The position numbers were made by a program, and so were the translations under genes. From JBOGWP01 sp050693875 (GTDB lineage: Bacteria > Actinomycetota > CADDZG01 > JAHWKV01 > JBOGWP01): a stretch of DNA of 13,412 nt. This document shows, piece by piece, positions 5,869 to 13,412 of the stretch (position 1 is its first letter; every line of letters starts with the position of its first letter). The notes below the pieces were generated by a model that ran no database searches, was not told where the DNA came from, and worked only from the letters and a program-made list of their open reading frames with translations. Where the stretch lies: positions 1 through 13,412 of the forward strand of contig JBOGWP010000012.1 in assembly GCA_050693875.1 (NCBI GenBank), written 5' to 3'.

Positions 5869-5906
5869 CCGGCAGAGCGGCCAACGACCGGCAGAGCGGC
5901 CAACGA
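5869..5906 (+). repeat. Perfect 19-bp tandem duplication upstream of rmuC
   Basis: The unit CCGGCAGAGCGGCCAACGA occurs twice in a row, at 5869-5887 and 5888-5906, with no mismatch. It ends immediately before the AAGGAGG ribosome site of rmuC, so it lies in the 5' leader of that gene. The rest of the 174-bp divergent gap (5748-5868) has only short hairpin-forming patches, such as CCCCG-CTCT-CGGGG near 5813, and no clear promoter hexamers. Confidence 0.8.
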
Positions 5907-5921
5907 AAGGAGGCAGAACGG

Positions 5922-6899
5922 ATGGAGACGGCGATCCTGGTCCTGGCGGCCGCCCTGGTGGCTGCGGCGTTCATCGTGTCCCGGCGCGGGCGCGGGCTCG
6001 ACCCGCATCTCGCGGAGCTCACCTCGGGCCTAGCGCGGGAGGAGGAGGTGTCGCGCTCGGTACAGGCCCGGCTCGAGCAGGCGGTGGGTTCGCTTGGGAG
6101 CCTCGCCGCAGCATTCGAGGAGCGCCGTCACCTCGAGGAGCAGGCCACGCGGGCCGTCGAGCGCGTCGATCGCCTGATCGCCGGCTCATACGGGCGGGGC
6201 CTTGCCGGTGAGAACCTGCTGGCTGCGGCCCTGGCGGAGTTCCCTCCGGAGCTGCTGATCCGGGACTTCAGCGTGGCGGGCCGGACCTGCGAGTTCGCGC
6301 TGCGGCTTCCCGACGGGAAGCTGCTTCCAGTCGACTCGAAGTGGACGGCGTTCGACCTCGTCACCGAGCTGCAGGAAGCAGGCGATCCGGCCCGGCGCGA
6401 GGAGCTACGCAGGCGAGTCGAGCGGGCCGTCTGTGCCCGGATCCCGGAGGTGGGCGGCTACATCGACCCTGCGCTCACCGGGCCGGTTGCGGTGATCGCC
6501 CTTCCCGATGCGGTCTATGCCTGCTGCCGAAGGGCGCACGTCGCCGCCCATCAGGCACGGGTGCTGCTCGTCTCGTACGCCCTCGCGGTCCCGTTTCTGC
6601 TCGGCGTCTGGTCCCTATACCGGGCGTATGCCCGCGATGCCGACGTCGACCGGGTGGTGCTCCGGGTTCACGACGTCTCGGTGTGCCTCGAGCAGCTTCG
6701 CGACCGCCTGGACGGGAAGCTTTCGCGGGCTCTGACGACCGCAGGCAACGCCGCATCCGAGATCCGAGCGTTCGTCGCCGCGGCCGAGGCCTCGATCGCG
6801 GCCCTCGGTCACTTCTCTGGCATCCGGGACGAGCCGGGCCTCGGGCCGCTGGTGGGGGCGCCGAACGGCTCCGTTGACGACGGTGGGCCGGGCGCCTAG
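5922..6899 (+). CDS. rmuC: RmuC-like DNA recombination protein
   Basis: A 325-residue protein with one N-terminal membrane helix (about 4-19), a predicted coiled coil (about 30-90, rich in Glu, Arg and Ala) and an RmuC domain (about 88-265). The domain shows the restriction-endonuclease-like landmarks: GENLL (E97), CEFALRLPDGK (E124) and LPVDSKW (D138, K140). RmuC homologues typically read G-E-L-L, P-D-F and D-S-K or D-A-K. Here the usual P-D of the middle motif is C-E, so metal binding by this residue is uncertain. RmuC proteins limit aberrant recombination and are predicted nucleases. The short C-terminal tail (after about 300) is Gly/Pro-rich, and overall length is at the low end for the family. 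ATG at 5922 has AAGGAGG 8 nt upstream. It is followed by adnA and adnB on the same strand after a 200-bp gap, which suggests a shared role in processing DNA ends. Confidence 0.87.
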   Translation: METAILVLAAALVAAAFIVSRRGRGLDPHLAELTSGLAREEEVSRSVQARLEQAVGSLGSLAAAFEERRHLEEQATRAVERVDRLIAGSYGRGLAGENLLAAALAEFPPELLIRDFSVAGRTCEFALRLPDGKLLPVDSKWTAFDLVTELQEAGDPARREELRRRVERAVCARIPEVGGYIDPALTGPVAVIALPDAVYACCRRAHVAAHQARVLLVSYALAVPFLLGVWSLYRAYARDADVDRVVLRVHDVSVCLEQLRDRLDGKLSRALTTAGNAASEIRAFVAAAEASIAALGHFSGIRDEPGLGPLVGAPNGSVDDGGPGA

Positions 6900-6945
6900 G
6901 GTGGCGGCCGTGGCGCCCTGCCGAAGGCCGCCGGCGGCGTACTCA

Positions 6946-6990
6946 CCGGAGCCGGCGGATGCTCGGCCGGAACCGGCATCCCGGCTCCGG
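6946..6990 (+). other. Long imperfect hairpin between rmuC and adnA
   Basis: The arms CCGGAGCCGG (6946-6955) and CCGGCTCCGG (6981-6990) pair perfectly over 10 bp. Inside them GATGC (6958-6962) pairs with GCATC (6976-6980), then CGG with CCG, around a small loop. This is a roughly 45-nt stem with two small bulges. It lies 47 nt after the rmuC stop in the 200-bp gap before adnA. No T-tract follows, so it may attenuate or process the transcript rather than end it. The remainder of the gap shows nothing gene-like. Confidence 0.5.
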
Positions 6991-7099
6991 ACTCCCCCAG
7001 GCCCACCTCGCACTTCGTGACCGCGAATGGACACTGCGTGACCTGTGCCCGATCCGCATCCGGAAGACCCGGCCGCCTGCGCTCTGACCCGGGTGGCTC

Positions 7100-10015
7100 G
7101 TGACGGCGGCCCTCACCGCTGCGCAGCGCCGGGTCGTCGAGCACGACGACGGCCGGCTGCTCGTGCTGGGGCCCCCCGGGTCGGGGAAGACGCTGGCCCT
7201 CGAGCACCGGTACCTGCGCCTGGCCGCTGCCCCCGGCCTCGCACCGCACCGCATCCTGTTCCTCTGCAATAACCGGCGGTACGCGCTCGGCGCCAAGCAA
7301 CGCCTGGCGTGGGAGCTTCCCGGACCTGCACTGGTCGAGATCCCCGTCTTCACCTGGCACGCCCTCGCCTATCACCTCGTCGCCCGCTACTACCCTCGGC
7401 TCGACTACCGAGAGCCGCCGGTGCTGCTCACCGGACCGGAGCAGTGGGGGCTCGTCCGCGAGTTGCTGGCCGCGGAGCACCCCGCGGGGTGGCCGGTGTG
7501 GGGCGATCGGCTTCGCGACCGCTCGTTCATCGACGAGGTGGCCGACTTTTGCCTCCGCGTGCAGCAGTCGCTGATCGGCGACGAGGAGCTCGCGGCACTC
7601 TCCCGGCACCGGCAGGGATGGAGCGAGGTCATCGAGTTCCACCACCGGTACCGAACCCGGCTGCGCGAGCAGTCCCGGGTCGATCACGCCGGGCTCATCT
7701 CGGAGGCGACACGGCTCCTCGCCGAGCATCCGGACATCCGGACCGCCCTGCATCGGCGATTCCCGCACGCGCTCGTCGACGAGGGTGAGGAGATGAGCAG
7801 GGCCCACCGCCGGCTGCTCACCCTCCTCCAAACCGACCACCTCGTGCTCGCCGCCGACCCCGACTCGGGCATCGAGGGGTTCCGCGGCGCCCAGCCCGAC
7901 TGGGTGTTCGGCTTCGCCGGGGAGATTGGAGCCCACGCCACCATCGAACTCGAGGACAGCCGACGTGTGGGCTCGCCGCTCGCCGAGGCGGCGGGCGAAT
8001 TGATCGCGCACAACAATCCCAACCGCCCCGCCACGTTCCGCCCCGCGGCGCACGAGACTTCCTACGACTGCCGGCTCTACCCTTCCGGCGCCGCCGAGGT
8101 CGAGGCGATCGCCCGCGAGCTGCGCGCCTTGCATCTGCGAGAAGGCGTGGCCTGGGGCGAGATGGCAGTGCTGGTCTCGCAGCCGGCGGTGCTCCTCGAA
8201 CCGCTCCAGCGAGCCCTCGAGCGCTGGGAGGTCCCGTGGCAATCGGTATCGGGCGACCGGCCCCTGGCCGGCGAGCCCGCGGTGGCGTGCTTCCTCGATC
8301 TGGTGAAGGTGGCCCTGCTGGAGCCTGGCTGGGAAGGGCTCGTGTCGAGCCTGCTCACCTGCCCCCTCGTCGGGCTCGACTTCGCGACCAGGAGAAGCCT
8401 CGAGCGGCAGGCGTGGAAGGAGGGCCGCACCCTCGCCGAGGTGGTGGAGGAGTCGGCCGATACCGAGGAGTTCCGGATGCTCCGCGATCTCGTGGCGGAG
8501 CACGCCGCCAGCGCCGAGGAGTGCTTCTGGGAGGTCTACCGGGCCTCCTCCTACTACCGGGGTCTGGTGGAGGCGGCGCTCGCCGACCCGGCGCATCCCG
8601 CCCATCGCGACCTCGACGCGCTGGTCGCCTTCAGCCACGGCCTCGGTCGCTTCGTCGAGCGCCGCCATGGGCAGGCGGCCATCCTGGACTACCTGCACGA
8701 GGCCGCCCGAGCGGAGTTCGGCAGCGACCCCTGGCTGCCGGCCGAGGCGGCCGAGGCGGATGCGGTGCAGCTCCTGTCCTTCCACGCTGCGAAGGGGCGG
8801 GAGTGGGACACCATCGTGGTCGCCGGCTGCCTGGACGCGTGGATCCCGAAGGGCCGGCGTGCGCAGGGCCTGTTCGACCCGTTCGCGCTCGGCATCCAGG
8901 AGGTCGCCGAGCGAGAGGTCGAGGCGATCGCCGACGACCGGCGCACGTTCTTCGTCGCCGCCACGCGGGCTCGGCGTCACGCCATCTTTACGGTCTCGCC
9001 CGGCGCGTCGGGGCGGGGACGGCCCAGCCGCTTCCTCATGGAGTTGGCCGGCGAGCCACCGACCGAGGCCGCAGCCTCGGAGCACCCTCCTCTCACCGTC
9101 CGCGAGCTGGCCACCCGGCTGCGTGCCGTGCTCGCCTCCGAAGCGTCGTCCGCGCAGGAGCGGGCGGCCGCACTGATCGCACTCGCCGAGGTTCCGGGCA
9201 TCGACCCGGCCGGGTGGTACGGGCGCTGGGACTGGACGGAGGGGGGAGCACCACTCGCCGTCGCCGGAGACTTCCGAACCTCCTATTCGAGGCTGGGGGT
9301 CTACGACAACTGCGGGCTCCAGTACGTGCTCCAGGTGGTGCTCGGCCTCGACCCCGTCGGCACCTACGCGATGAAGTTCGGCACCTGGCTGCACGCGCTC
9401 TTCCAGGCGGTCCACGAGAATCGCATCCCTGACCCGCCGACGCTCCTCGCCGAATACCGAGCGCTCTTCGACGACACCGTGTTCCCGAACGCGACGGTCG
9501 CGCGGCAGTACCGGCGCGATGGCGAGAAGATGCTCGAGACGTTCTGGGTGCACGAGCGGAAGCCGGCGACGGTCAAAGCCGAGCACAAGTTCAACAACCT
9601 CCAGGTCGCCGGTGCGGTGATCCGCGGGCGCATCGATCGCATCGACAAGCTCGGCCAGAACCTGGTGCTCGTCGACTACAAGACCGCCCGATGGTCCGCC
9701 GGCTACGAGGAAGCGGCGGAATCGCTCCAGCTCGCCATCTACCACCTCGCCGCGAGGGAGGATCCCGAACTGCGGGAGCTCGGCCGTCCGTCCGCCGCCC
9801 ACCTCGTCTATCCGGGCTCCACCTCGTCGGGGGGCGCTCCCGCCCACCGCACGCAGTCGCCCGAGCAGGCAGAAAAGGTGCTGGCGGAGCTGCCCGTGCT
9901 GATCCACAACGTGTTGAGCGAGCGCTTCGCTCCCTCGCCGGAGGCTGAGTGCCGCTGGTGCGCGATGAAGCCGCTCTGCCCGCTCTGGCCACAGGGCCGG
10001 GAGCTGAGCTCGTGA
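7100..10015 (+). CDS. adnA: AdnA-type helicase-nuclease subunit (UvrD/Rep-like ATPase plus RecB-like nuclease)
   Basis: A 971-residue subunit of a heterodimeric double-strand-break resection motor. The N-terminal UvrD-like ATPase has Q9 (AAQRRVV) and an intact Walker A GPPGSGKT (24-31). Later motifs are eroded: Ia is CNNRRYAL instead of TFTNKAA; II is LVDEGEEM (D227, E228) instead of DEYQD; III is AADPDSGIEGFRGA without its usual Gln; IV is EDSRR instead of NYR. Motifs V (LSFHAAKGREWD) and VI (DDRRTFFVAATRAR) are close to normal. The C-terminal nuclease shows H765, E828, D846 and D859-Y-K861. Four cysteines, C738 and C951-x2-C954-x5-C960, form the Fe-S signature seen in AddB/Cas4-type nucleases. 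GTG 7100 is the first start possible after an in-frame TGA 13 bp upstream; its ribosome site (GGGTGG) is weak. It precedes adnB with a GTGA overlap, the same order and relative sizes as mycobacterial adnA-adnB. Confidence 0.9.
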   Translation: MTAALTAAQRRVVEHDDGRLLVLGPPGSGKTLALEHRYLRLAAAPGLAPHRILFLCNNRRYALGAKQRLAWELPGPALVEIPVFTWHALAYHLVARYYPRLDYREPPVLLTGPEQWGLVRELLAAEHPAGWPVWGDRLRDRSFIDEVADFCLRVQQSLIGDEELAALSRHRQGWSEVIEFHHRYRTRLREQSRVDHAGLISEATRLLAEHPDIRTALHRRFPHALVDEGEEMSRAHRRLLTLLQTDHLVLAADPDSGIEGFRGAQPDWVFGFAGEIGAHATIELEDSRRVGSPLAEAAGELIAHNNPNRPATFRPAAHETSYDCRLYPSGAAEVEAIARELRALHLREGVAWGEMAVLVSQPAVLLEPLQRALERWEVPWQSVSGDRPLAGEPAVACFLDLVKVALLEPGWEGLVSSLLTCPLVGLDFATRRSLERQAWKEGRTLAEVVEESADTEEFRMLRDLVAEHAASAEECFWEVYRASSYYRGLVEAALADPAHPAHRDLDALVAFSHGLGRFVERRHGQAAILDYLHEAARAEFGSDPWLPAEAAEADAVQLLSFHAAKGREWDTIVVAGCLDAWIPKGRRAQGLFDPFALGIQEVAEREVEAIADDRRTFFVAATRARRHAIFTVSPGASGRGRPSRFLMELAGEPPTEAAASEHPPLTVRELATRLRAVLASEASSAQERAAALIALAEVPGIDPAGWYGRWDWTEGGAPLAVAGDFRTSYSRLGVYDNCGLQYVLQVVLGLDPVGTYAMKFGTWLHALFQAVHENRIPDPPTLLAEYRALFDDTVFPNATVARQYRRDGEKMLETFWVHERKPATVKAEHKFNNLQVAGAVIRGRIDRIDKLGQNLVLVDYKTARWSAGYEEAAESLQLAIYHLAAREDPELRELGRPSAAHLVYPGSTSSGGAPAHRTQSPEQAEKVLAELPVLIHNVLSERFAPSPEAECRWCAMKPLCPLWPQGRELSS

Positions 10016-13000
10016 ATCCCTCCAAGGCCATCCGCGCCGCGCTCCGGGGCCACGACCCGAGCGAGGAGCAATGGCGCGCCATCACCCACGATCCCGTGCC
10101 GGTCGCGATCGTCGCCGGGGCAGGAAGCGGGAAAACCGCGGTCATGGCTGCGCGCATGGCATGGATGGTCGAGGAGGGGATCGTCCACCCGTCCCGGATC
10201 CTCGGGTTGACCTTCACCAACAAGGCCGCAGGCGAGCTCGAGGAGCGTCTCGCCGCCGCATTCGCGGCGATGAACCTCCAGCTGGACGACGAGCCGACGG
10301 TGGCGACCTATCACTCCTTCGCCGACCGGCTCATTCGCGAGCACGGGGTGCGCGTCGGCATCGACCCCGAGGTCGGTTTGCTCTCCGAGGCCCAGTGCTG
10401 GCAGCTGCTGCTGGCCGAGTTCGACCGCCTCCCTCCGTTCGAGACCGTCGAGTCGCGCTCCCCCTCGTCGATCTGCCGGACGGTGCTGGGGCTCGCCGAC
10501 CAGTGCGCCAACCATCTCGTCACGCCGGAGCGAATCGCCGAGGAGGACCGGCGGATCGTCTCCGAGTCCGATCTGTTCCCGGAGGACGTCGTCCTCACCT
10601 CACGCCGCAGGATCGAGCTGGTGCGGGTAGTCCGGGCGTATCTCGACGCGAAGGCGCGGGCGCGCCGGATCGACTTCGGCGACCAGGTCACCAAGGCGGT
10701 CGAGGTGCTGGAGCGCTTCCCAGAGGTGGCCGAACTCCTCCGGGAGCGCTATCCCGCCATCCTCCTCGACGAGTATCAGGACACCAACGTGGCGCAGCGG
10801 CGGCTCATGCAACTGCTCGCGCCCACCGGGCACAACGTGACGGCGGTGGGCGACGCCCGTCAGAACATCTTCCAGTGGCGGGGGTCGACGCTCTACAACC
10901 TCATCGACTTCCCGACCAGGCACTTCCTGCGGTCTGGGGATGTGCCGCATCGTCACCTCTCGCTCTCCGAGAACTACCGGTGTGGCGAACGGATCCTGGC
11001 GCTCGCCAACCGGATCATCGAGCCGGTGCCGCCCGACCACCGGCCGGGCAACCCCCTGCGGCCCCACGCGGCAAACGGCGCCGGCTGGGTGGGGGTTCGC
11101 CTGCTCGGGGACCAGCACGAGGAAGCGGCCTTCATCGCCGAGGAGATCGAGGGTCTCCATGGGCGGCCCACCGCGGATGGCCGGCCCCCAGTCGAGTGGC
11201 GCGACGTCGCCATCCTCGTCCGCCGCAAGAGCCTGATCCCCCGGATCTACGACGCCCTGACCGCCAGAAGCATCCCCGTCGAGGTGGTCGGGCTCGGTGG
11301 CCTCCTGCACGTGCCCGAGGTGATGGACGTGGTGGCCTGGCTCCGAGTGATCGCCGATCCCGGCCCTCCCGGCAACGTCTGGCTGGCACGGATCCTGCTC
11401 GGCCCCCGGTTTCGGATCCACTACCGCGACCTGGCCTTGCTGGCACGGTGGGCATCGGCGCACACCCGCGAGCTCTCGGAGGCGAAGAAGGAGGCGGTGG
11501 CTCCCGACGGCGGGGTGCCCGACGAGACGGAGTTCGAGCCCGACGACGTCGCCTTCTCGCTGACCGAGGCGCTCGATCATCTGAACGACATCGACGCGCT
11601 GGCGGCCGAGGCGCGGCGACGCCTTGAGCGCGCCCGGACCGAGTTGGCCTCGCTGCGGCGGCGCGCGGGCGGGCCGCTCCTCGACCTGGTCCAGGCGGTC
11701 GTCGTCGAGGCGGGGATCGGCGACGAGGTCGAGATCCTGGCCACCGAGGGGGCGGAGCCGCGCATGAACCTCACCAGCTTCCTCGGCTCGGTGTCGAACT
11801 TCGACCCGATCTCCGGCGACCCGTCGCTCGGGGCGTTCCTCGCCTACCTCGACGCGGCTGTGGAGGTCGACGAGACCCTGGATCTCGCCGCGCCCGCCGG
11901 AGGTGACTCGGTGAAGCTCATGACCGTCCACCAGGCGAAAGGCCTCGAGTTCGAGGCAGTGTTCATCCCCGGAGTCGCCGCACGATGCAACGATCAGGGT
12001 GAGAAGGTCGACTCCGTGTTTCCGGACACACGTACCTCCAGCCCGGCGGGCTCCCCGGGCCAGCTGCCGTTCGCAGTGCGGGAGGACGCCGAGCACCTTC
12101 CCACGCCCTGGCGCACCAACGGCCGACCCAAGCCGAAGGCGGAGTTCTCCCGCGAGCTCAAGCAGCGGGCAATCGAGGACGAGCGGCGGCTCTTCTACGT
12201 CGCGCTGACCCGGGCGAAGCAGCGCGTCTACGTCACCGCAGCGTGGTGGTACGAGCGGCAGGCTCGGGTCAAGGGGCGGTCGCTGTTCTTCGACGAGGCC
12301 GCCGGCGGCTCCGAGGCCGAAGACCTCGGGAGCGCGGAGGCTCCCCCGGCCAACCCACTGATCGAGCGGATGGCTGCGCTGGCAACCTGGCCGCCGGTTC
12401 CCCATCGCCTGGCGGCGCACCCGCCGTTCCCCGAGAGCTCTCCCGTCGCGCTCGACCGCCTCCTGGCTGGCGTGGTGAGCGCCGAGGAGATCCTCGGCCG
12501 GCTCGGAGCCGACGAGCGCGCCGAGGCCGAACGCCTCCTGGCCGAGCACCGGTCCTCGATTGCGAACTTGGCGCGGGCGGCGGCGCCGCGCCCCCCCGAG
12601 CTCCCGGCCTCGTTGCCCGCAACCCAGCTGGTCGACTTCGTCGCAGGGCGCGCTGCGCCGGCGGCGCTCGCTCGGCCGCTGCCGCAGCGTCCCTCCGTCG
12701 AGCGCCGGATCGGGGTCGAGGTCCACCGCTGGATCGAGGAGCAGGCCCGTGCCCTGACGGGCATCGCCGACGAGGAAGCGCTCGACGAGCCTGCGGCACA
12801 CGTCGACGCGTCGAGATTGGAGGGGCTGAAGGAAGCATTTCATCGAATGGGCTTCGCCGCGCGCCGTCTCGCCCGGCTCGATTCCGGGGAGCCCATGGCC
12901 GAGCTGCGCTTCTCGCTGAAGGTGGGCACACGACTCGTCCGGGGCCGCATCGACGCGGTCTACGAGTCCGACGACGGGCTCGAGATCGTCGACTTCAAGA

Positions 13001-13239
13001 CCGGCACGCCAACAGAGCCTGGCGAGCTCGACCAGCTCGTGCTGTACGCAGCGGCGCTTGCCGATCTCGGCGTCGCCGGCGAACGGCCGATCACGCTCAC
13101 CTACTGTTCCCTGTCCACGGGCACCACGCAGTCACGCCGGATCACCGGCCGGGAGGCACGGGAGGCGGTCGCGGCCATCGCTCCCCGTCTCGAGGGGATT
13201 CCAACCGAGGGCACCCCGACGACGAGGCCGACCGCCTGA
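10012..13239 (+). CDS. adnB: AdnB-type helicase-nuclease subunit
   Basis: A 1075-residue partner of AdnA and the likely lead motor of the complex. Helicase motifs are canonical throughout: Q20, Walker A AGAGSGKT (35-42), TFTNKAA, LLDEYQDT (D253-E254), VGDARQNIFQWRG, ENYR, LMTVHQAKGLEFEAV and DERRLFYVALTRAK. The C-terminal RecB-like nuclease retains H905, E964, D981 (GRIDAV) and D994-F-K996 (VDFKTG). It has no cysteine cluster, so the predicted Fe-S site belongs to AdnA only. The start is GTG at 10012, overlapping the adnA TGA as GTGA, with GGGAG about 8 nt upstream. The open frame extends upstream into adnA, but that ATG lacks support. Overlap implies stoichiometric, coupled synthesis. In mycobacteria AdnAB resects double-strand breaks with one nuclease acting on each strand; the same is inferred here from both active sites being intact. 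Confidence 0.92.
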   Translation: MNPSKAIRAALRGHDPSEEQWRAITHDPVPVAIVAGAGSGKTAVMAARMAWMVEEGIVHPSRILGLTFTNKAAGELEERLAAAFAAMNLQLDDEPTVATYHSFADRLIREHGVRVGIDPEVGLLSEAQCWQLLLAEFDRLPPFETVESRSPSSICRTVLGLADQCANHLVTPERIAEEDRRIVSESDLFPEDVVLTSRRRIELVRVVRAYLDAKARARRIDFGDQVTKAVEVLERFPEVAELLRERYPAILLDEYQDTNVAQRRLMQLLAPTGHNVTAVGDARQNIFQWRGSTLYNLIDFPTRHFLRSGDVPHRHLSLSENYRCGERILALANRIIEPVPPDHRPGNPLRPHAANGAGWVGVRLLGDQHEEAAFIAEEIEGLHGRPTADGRPPVEWRDVAILVRRKSLIPRIYDALTARSIPVEVVGLGGLLHVPEVMDVVAWLRVIADPGPPGNVWLARILLGPRFRIHYRDLALLARWASAHTRELSEAKKEAVAPDGGVPDETEFEPDDVAFSLTEALDHLNDIDALAAEARRRLERARTELASLRRRAGGPLLDLVQAVVVEAGIGDEVEILATEGAEPRMNLTSFLGSVSNFDPISGDPSLGAFLAYLDAAVEVDETLDLAAPAGGDSVKLMTVHQAKGLEFEAVFIPGVAARCNDQGEKVDSVFPDTRTSSPAGSPGQLPFAVREDAEHLPTPWRTNGRPKPKAEFSRELKQRAIEDERRLFYVALTRAKQRVYVTAAWWYERQARVKGRSLFFDEAAGGSEAEDLGSAEAPPANPLIERMAALATWPPVPHRLAAHPPFPESSPVALDRLLAGVVSAEEILGRLGADERAEAERLLAEHRSSIANLARAAAPRPPELPASLPATQLVDFVAGRAAPAALARPLPQRPSVERRIGVEVHRWIEEQARALTGIADEEALDEPAAHVDASRLEGLKEAFHRMGFAARRLARLDSGEPMAELRFSLKVGTRLVRGRIDAVYESDDGLEIVDFKTGTPTEPGELDQLVLYAAALADLGVAGERPITLTYCSLSTGTTQSRRITGREAREAVAAIAPRLEGIPTEGTPTTRPTA

Positions 13240-13263
13240 CCGATGCTGACGGGATCCCACGCC

Positions 13264-13412
13264 TCACGACCCGCGCCGGTGCCGGGCACGCCCGAGTCCG
13301 GTCTCGCCTCCCCCATTCCGCCGGCCCTTGCTCCGGGCGGGCCCGCGGCCCTCCGTGCTCGCAGGAGTCGGGTCGGTCGCCGCGTCGCCGCGGCCCTTAC
13401 GCGCCTTCGCCG
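13264..13412 (-). CDS. Basic C-terminal tail of an unidentified protein (partial, runs off right edge)
   Basis: A minus-strand frame enters from the right edge and ends at a TGA at 13266-13264, giving 48 visible residues. The tail begins AKARKGRGDAATDPTPASTE and ends in an Arg/Gly-rich stretch (RSKGRRNGGGETG, RHRRGS). Third codon positions are mostly G or C, as in the neighbouring genes. It is convergent with adnB, 24 bp away. Arg/Gly-rich tails like this are common in actinobacterial DEAD-box RNA helicases, and such a gene lies in the wider adnAB region of mycobacteria. That identity is a guess from composition and context, and other basic-tailed proteins fit equally well. Confidence 0.45.
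   Translation of the reverse strand, partial: AKARKGRGDAATDPTPASTEGRGPARSKGRRNGGGETGLGRARHRRGS

Noticed and set aside
6896..9907. 1003-codon open frame on the minus strand opposite adnA
   Set aside because: It is the antisense shadow of a GC-rich gene. The translation lacks recognisable domains and has low-complexity G/R/E/P composition, while the plus strand carries complete helicase and nuclease motifs.
9949..10011. Upstream ATG start for adnB at 9949
   Set aside because: It lies inside adnA, in the codons for the conserved Fe-S cysteine region, and has no ribosome site. GTG at 10012 overlaps the adnA stop as GTGA with GGGAG at proper spacing.
10600..12843. 747-codon minus-strand frame opposite adnB
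   Set aside because: Antisense shadow of adnB. Its composition is typical of reverse reading of high-GC coding sequence.

Overview
The window is about 70% GC, with gene-dense, strongly GC-biased codon use. It carries an AdnAB-type double-subunit helicase-nuclease, a coenzyme-F420/NADP-type dinucleotide-binding enzyme and VapBC/MazF-type toxin genes. Together these point to an actinobacterium (Actinomycetota), probably from a deep or uncultured lineage. Nothing in the sequence fixes the genus, and the assignment is inferred from gene content rather than measured.

Layout. (1) 1-1318 is an accessory, partly decayed toxin-antitoxin island. It holds the tail of a MazF/PemK-like toxin running in from the left edge and a minus-strand vapBC pair whose vapC is broken by a frameshift. 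It also has two copies of a 29-bp imperfect direct repeat flanking vapBC, and an unassigned 83-nt inverted repeat upstream of vapB. (2) 1319-1999 (minus) is a Rossmann-fold F420/NADP oxidoreductase-like gene. (3) 2182-4906 (minus) is a three-gene signalling unit. A secreted DUF5666-like protein comes first, then an OmpR-family response regulator, then its histidine kinase, with only 4 nt between the last two. Three GTGAA/TTCAC half-sites on an exact 11-bp helical phase sit just upstream of the unit, and a hairpin follows it. (4) 5007-5747 (minus) is a HAD hydrolase. (5) 5922-13239 (plus) is a DNA-end-processing cluster: an RmuC-like membrane-anchored putative nuclease, then adnA and adnB, which overlap by 4 bp. 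(6) 13264-13412 (minus) is the basic C-terminal tail of a further gene that runs off the right edge.

How the genes work together. AdnA and AdnB would form the heterodimeric motor-nuclease that resects double-strand breaks in actinobacteria. AdnB has canonical helicase motifs. AdnA keeps Walker A but has eroded downstream motifs, and it carries the four-cysteine Fe-S signature at its nuclease domain. RmuC upstream adds a third PD-(D/E)XK-like site. The two-component unit looks self-regulated and would respond to an envelope signal, with the secreted protein as its natural co-regulated output or accessory.

I did not find a clearly new multi-gene system. The most unusual signals are the phased half-sites, the intergenic inverted repeat with competing folds, the frameshifted vapC inside flanking repeats, and the RmuC-AdnA-AdnB juxtaposition. 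No CRISPR array, rRNA, tRNA, intact insertion sequence or replication origin was seen.
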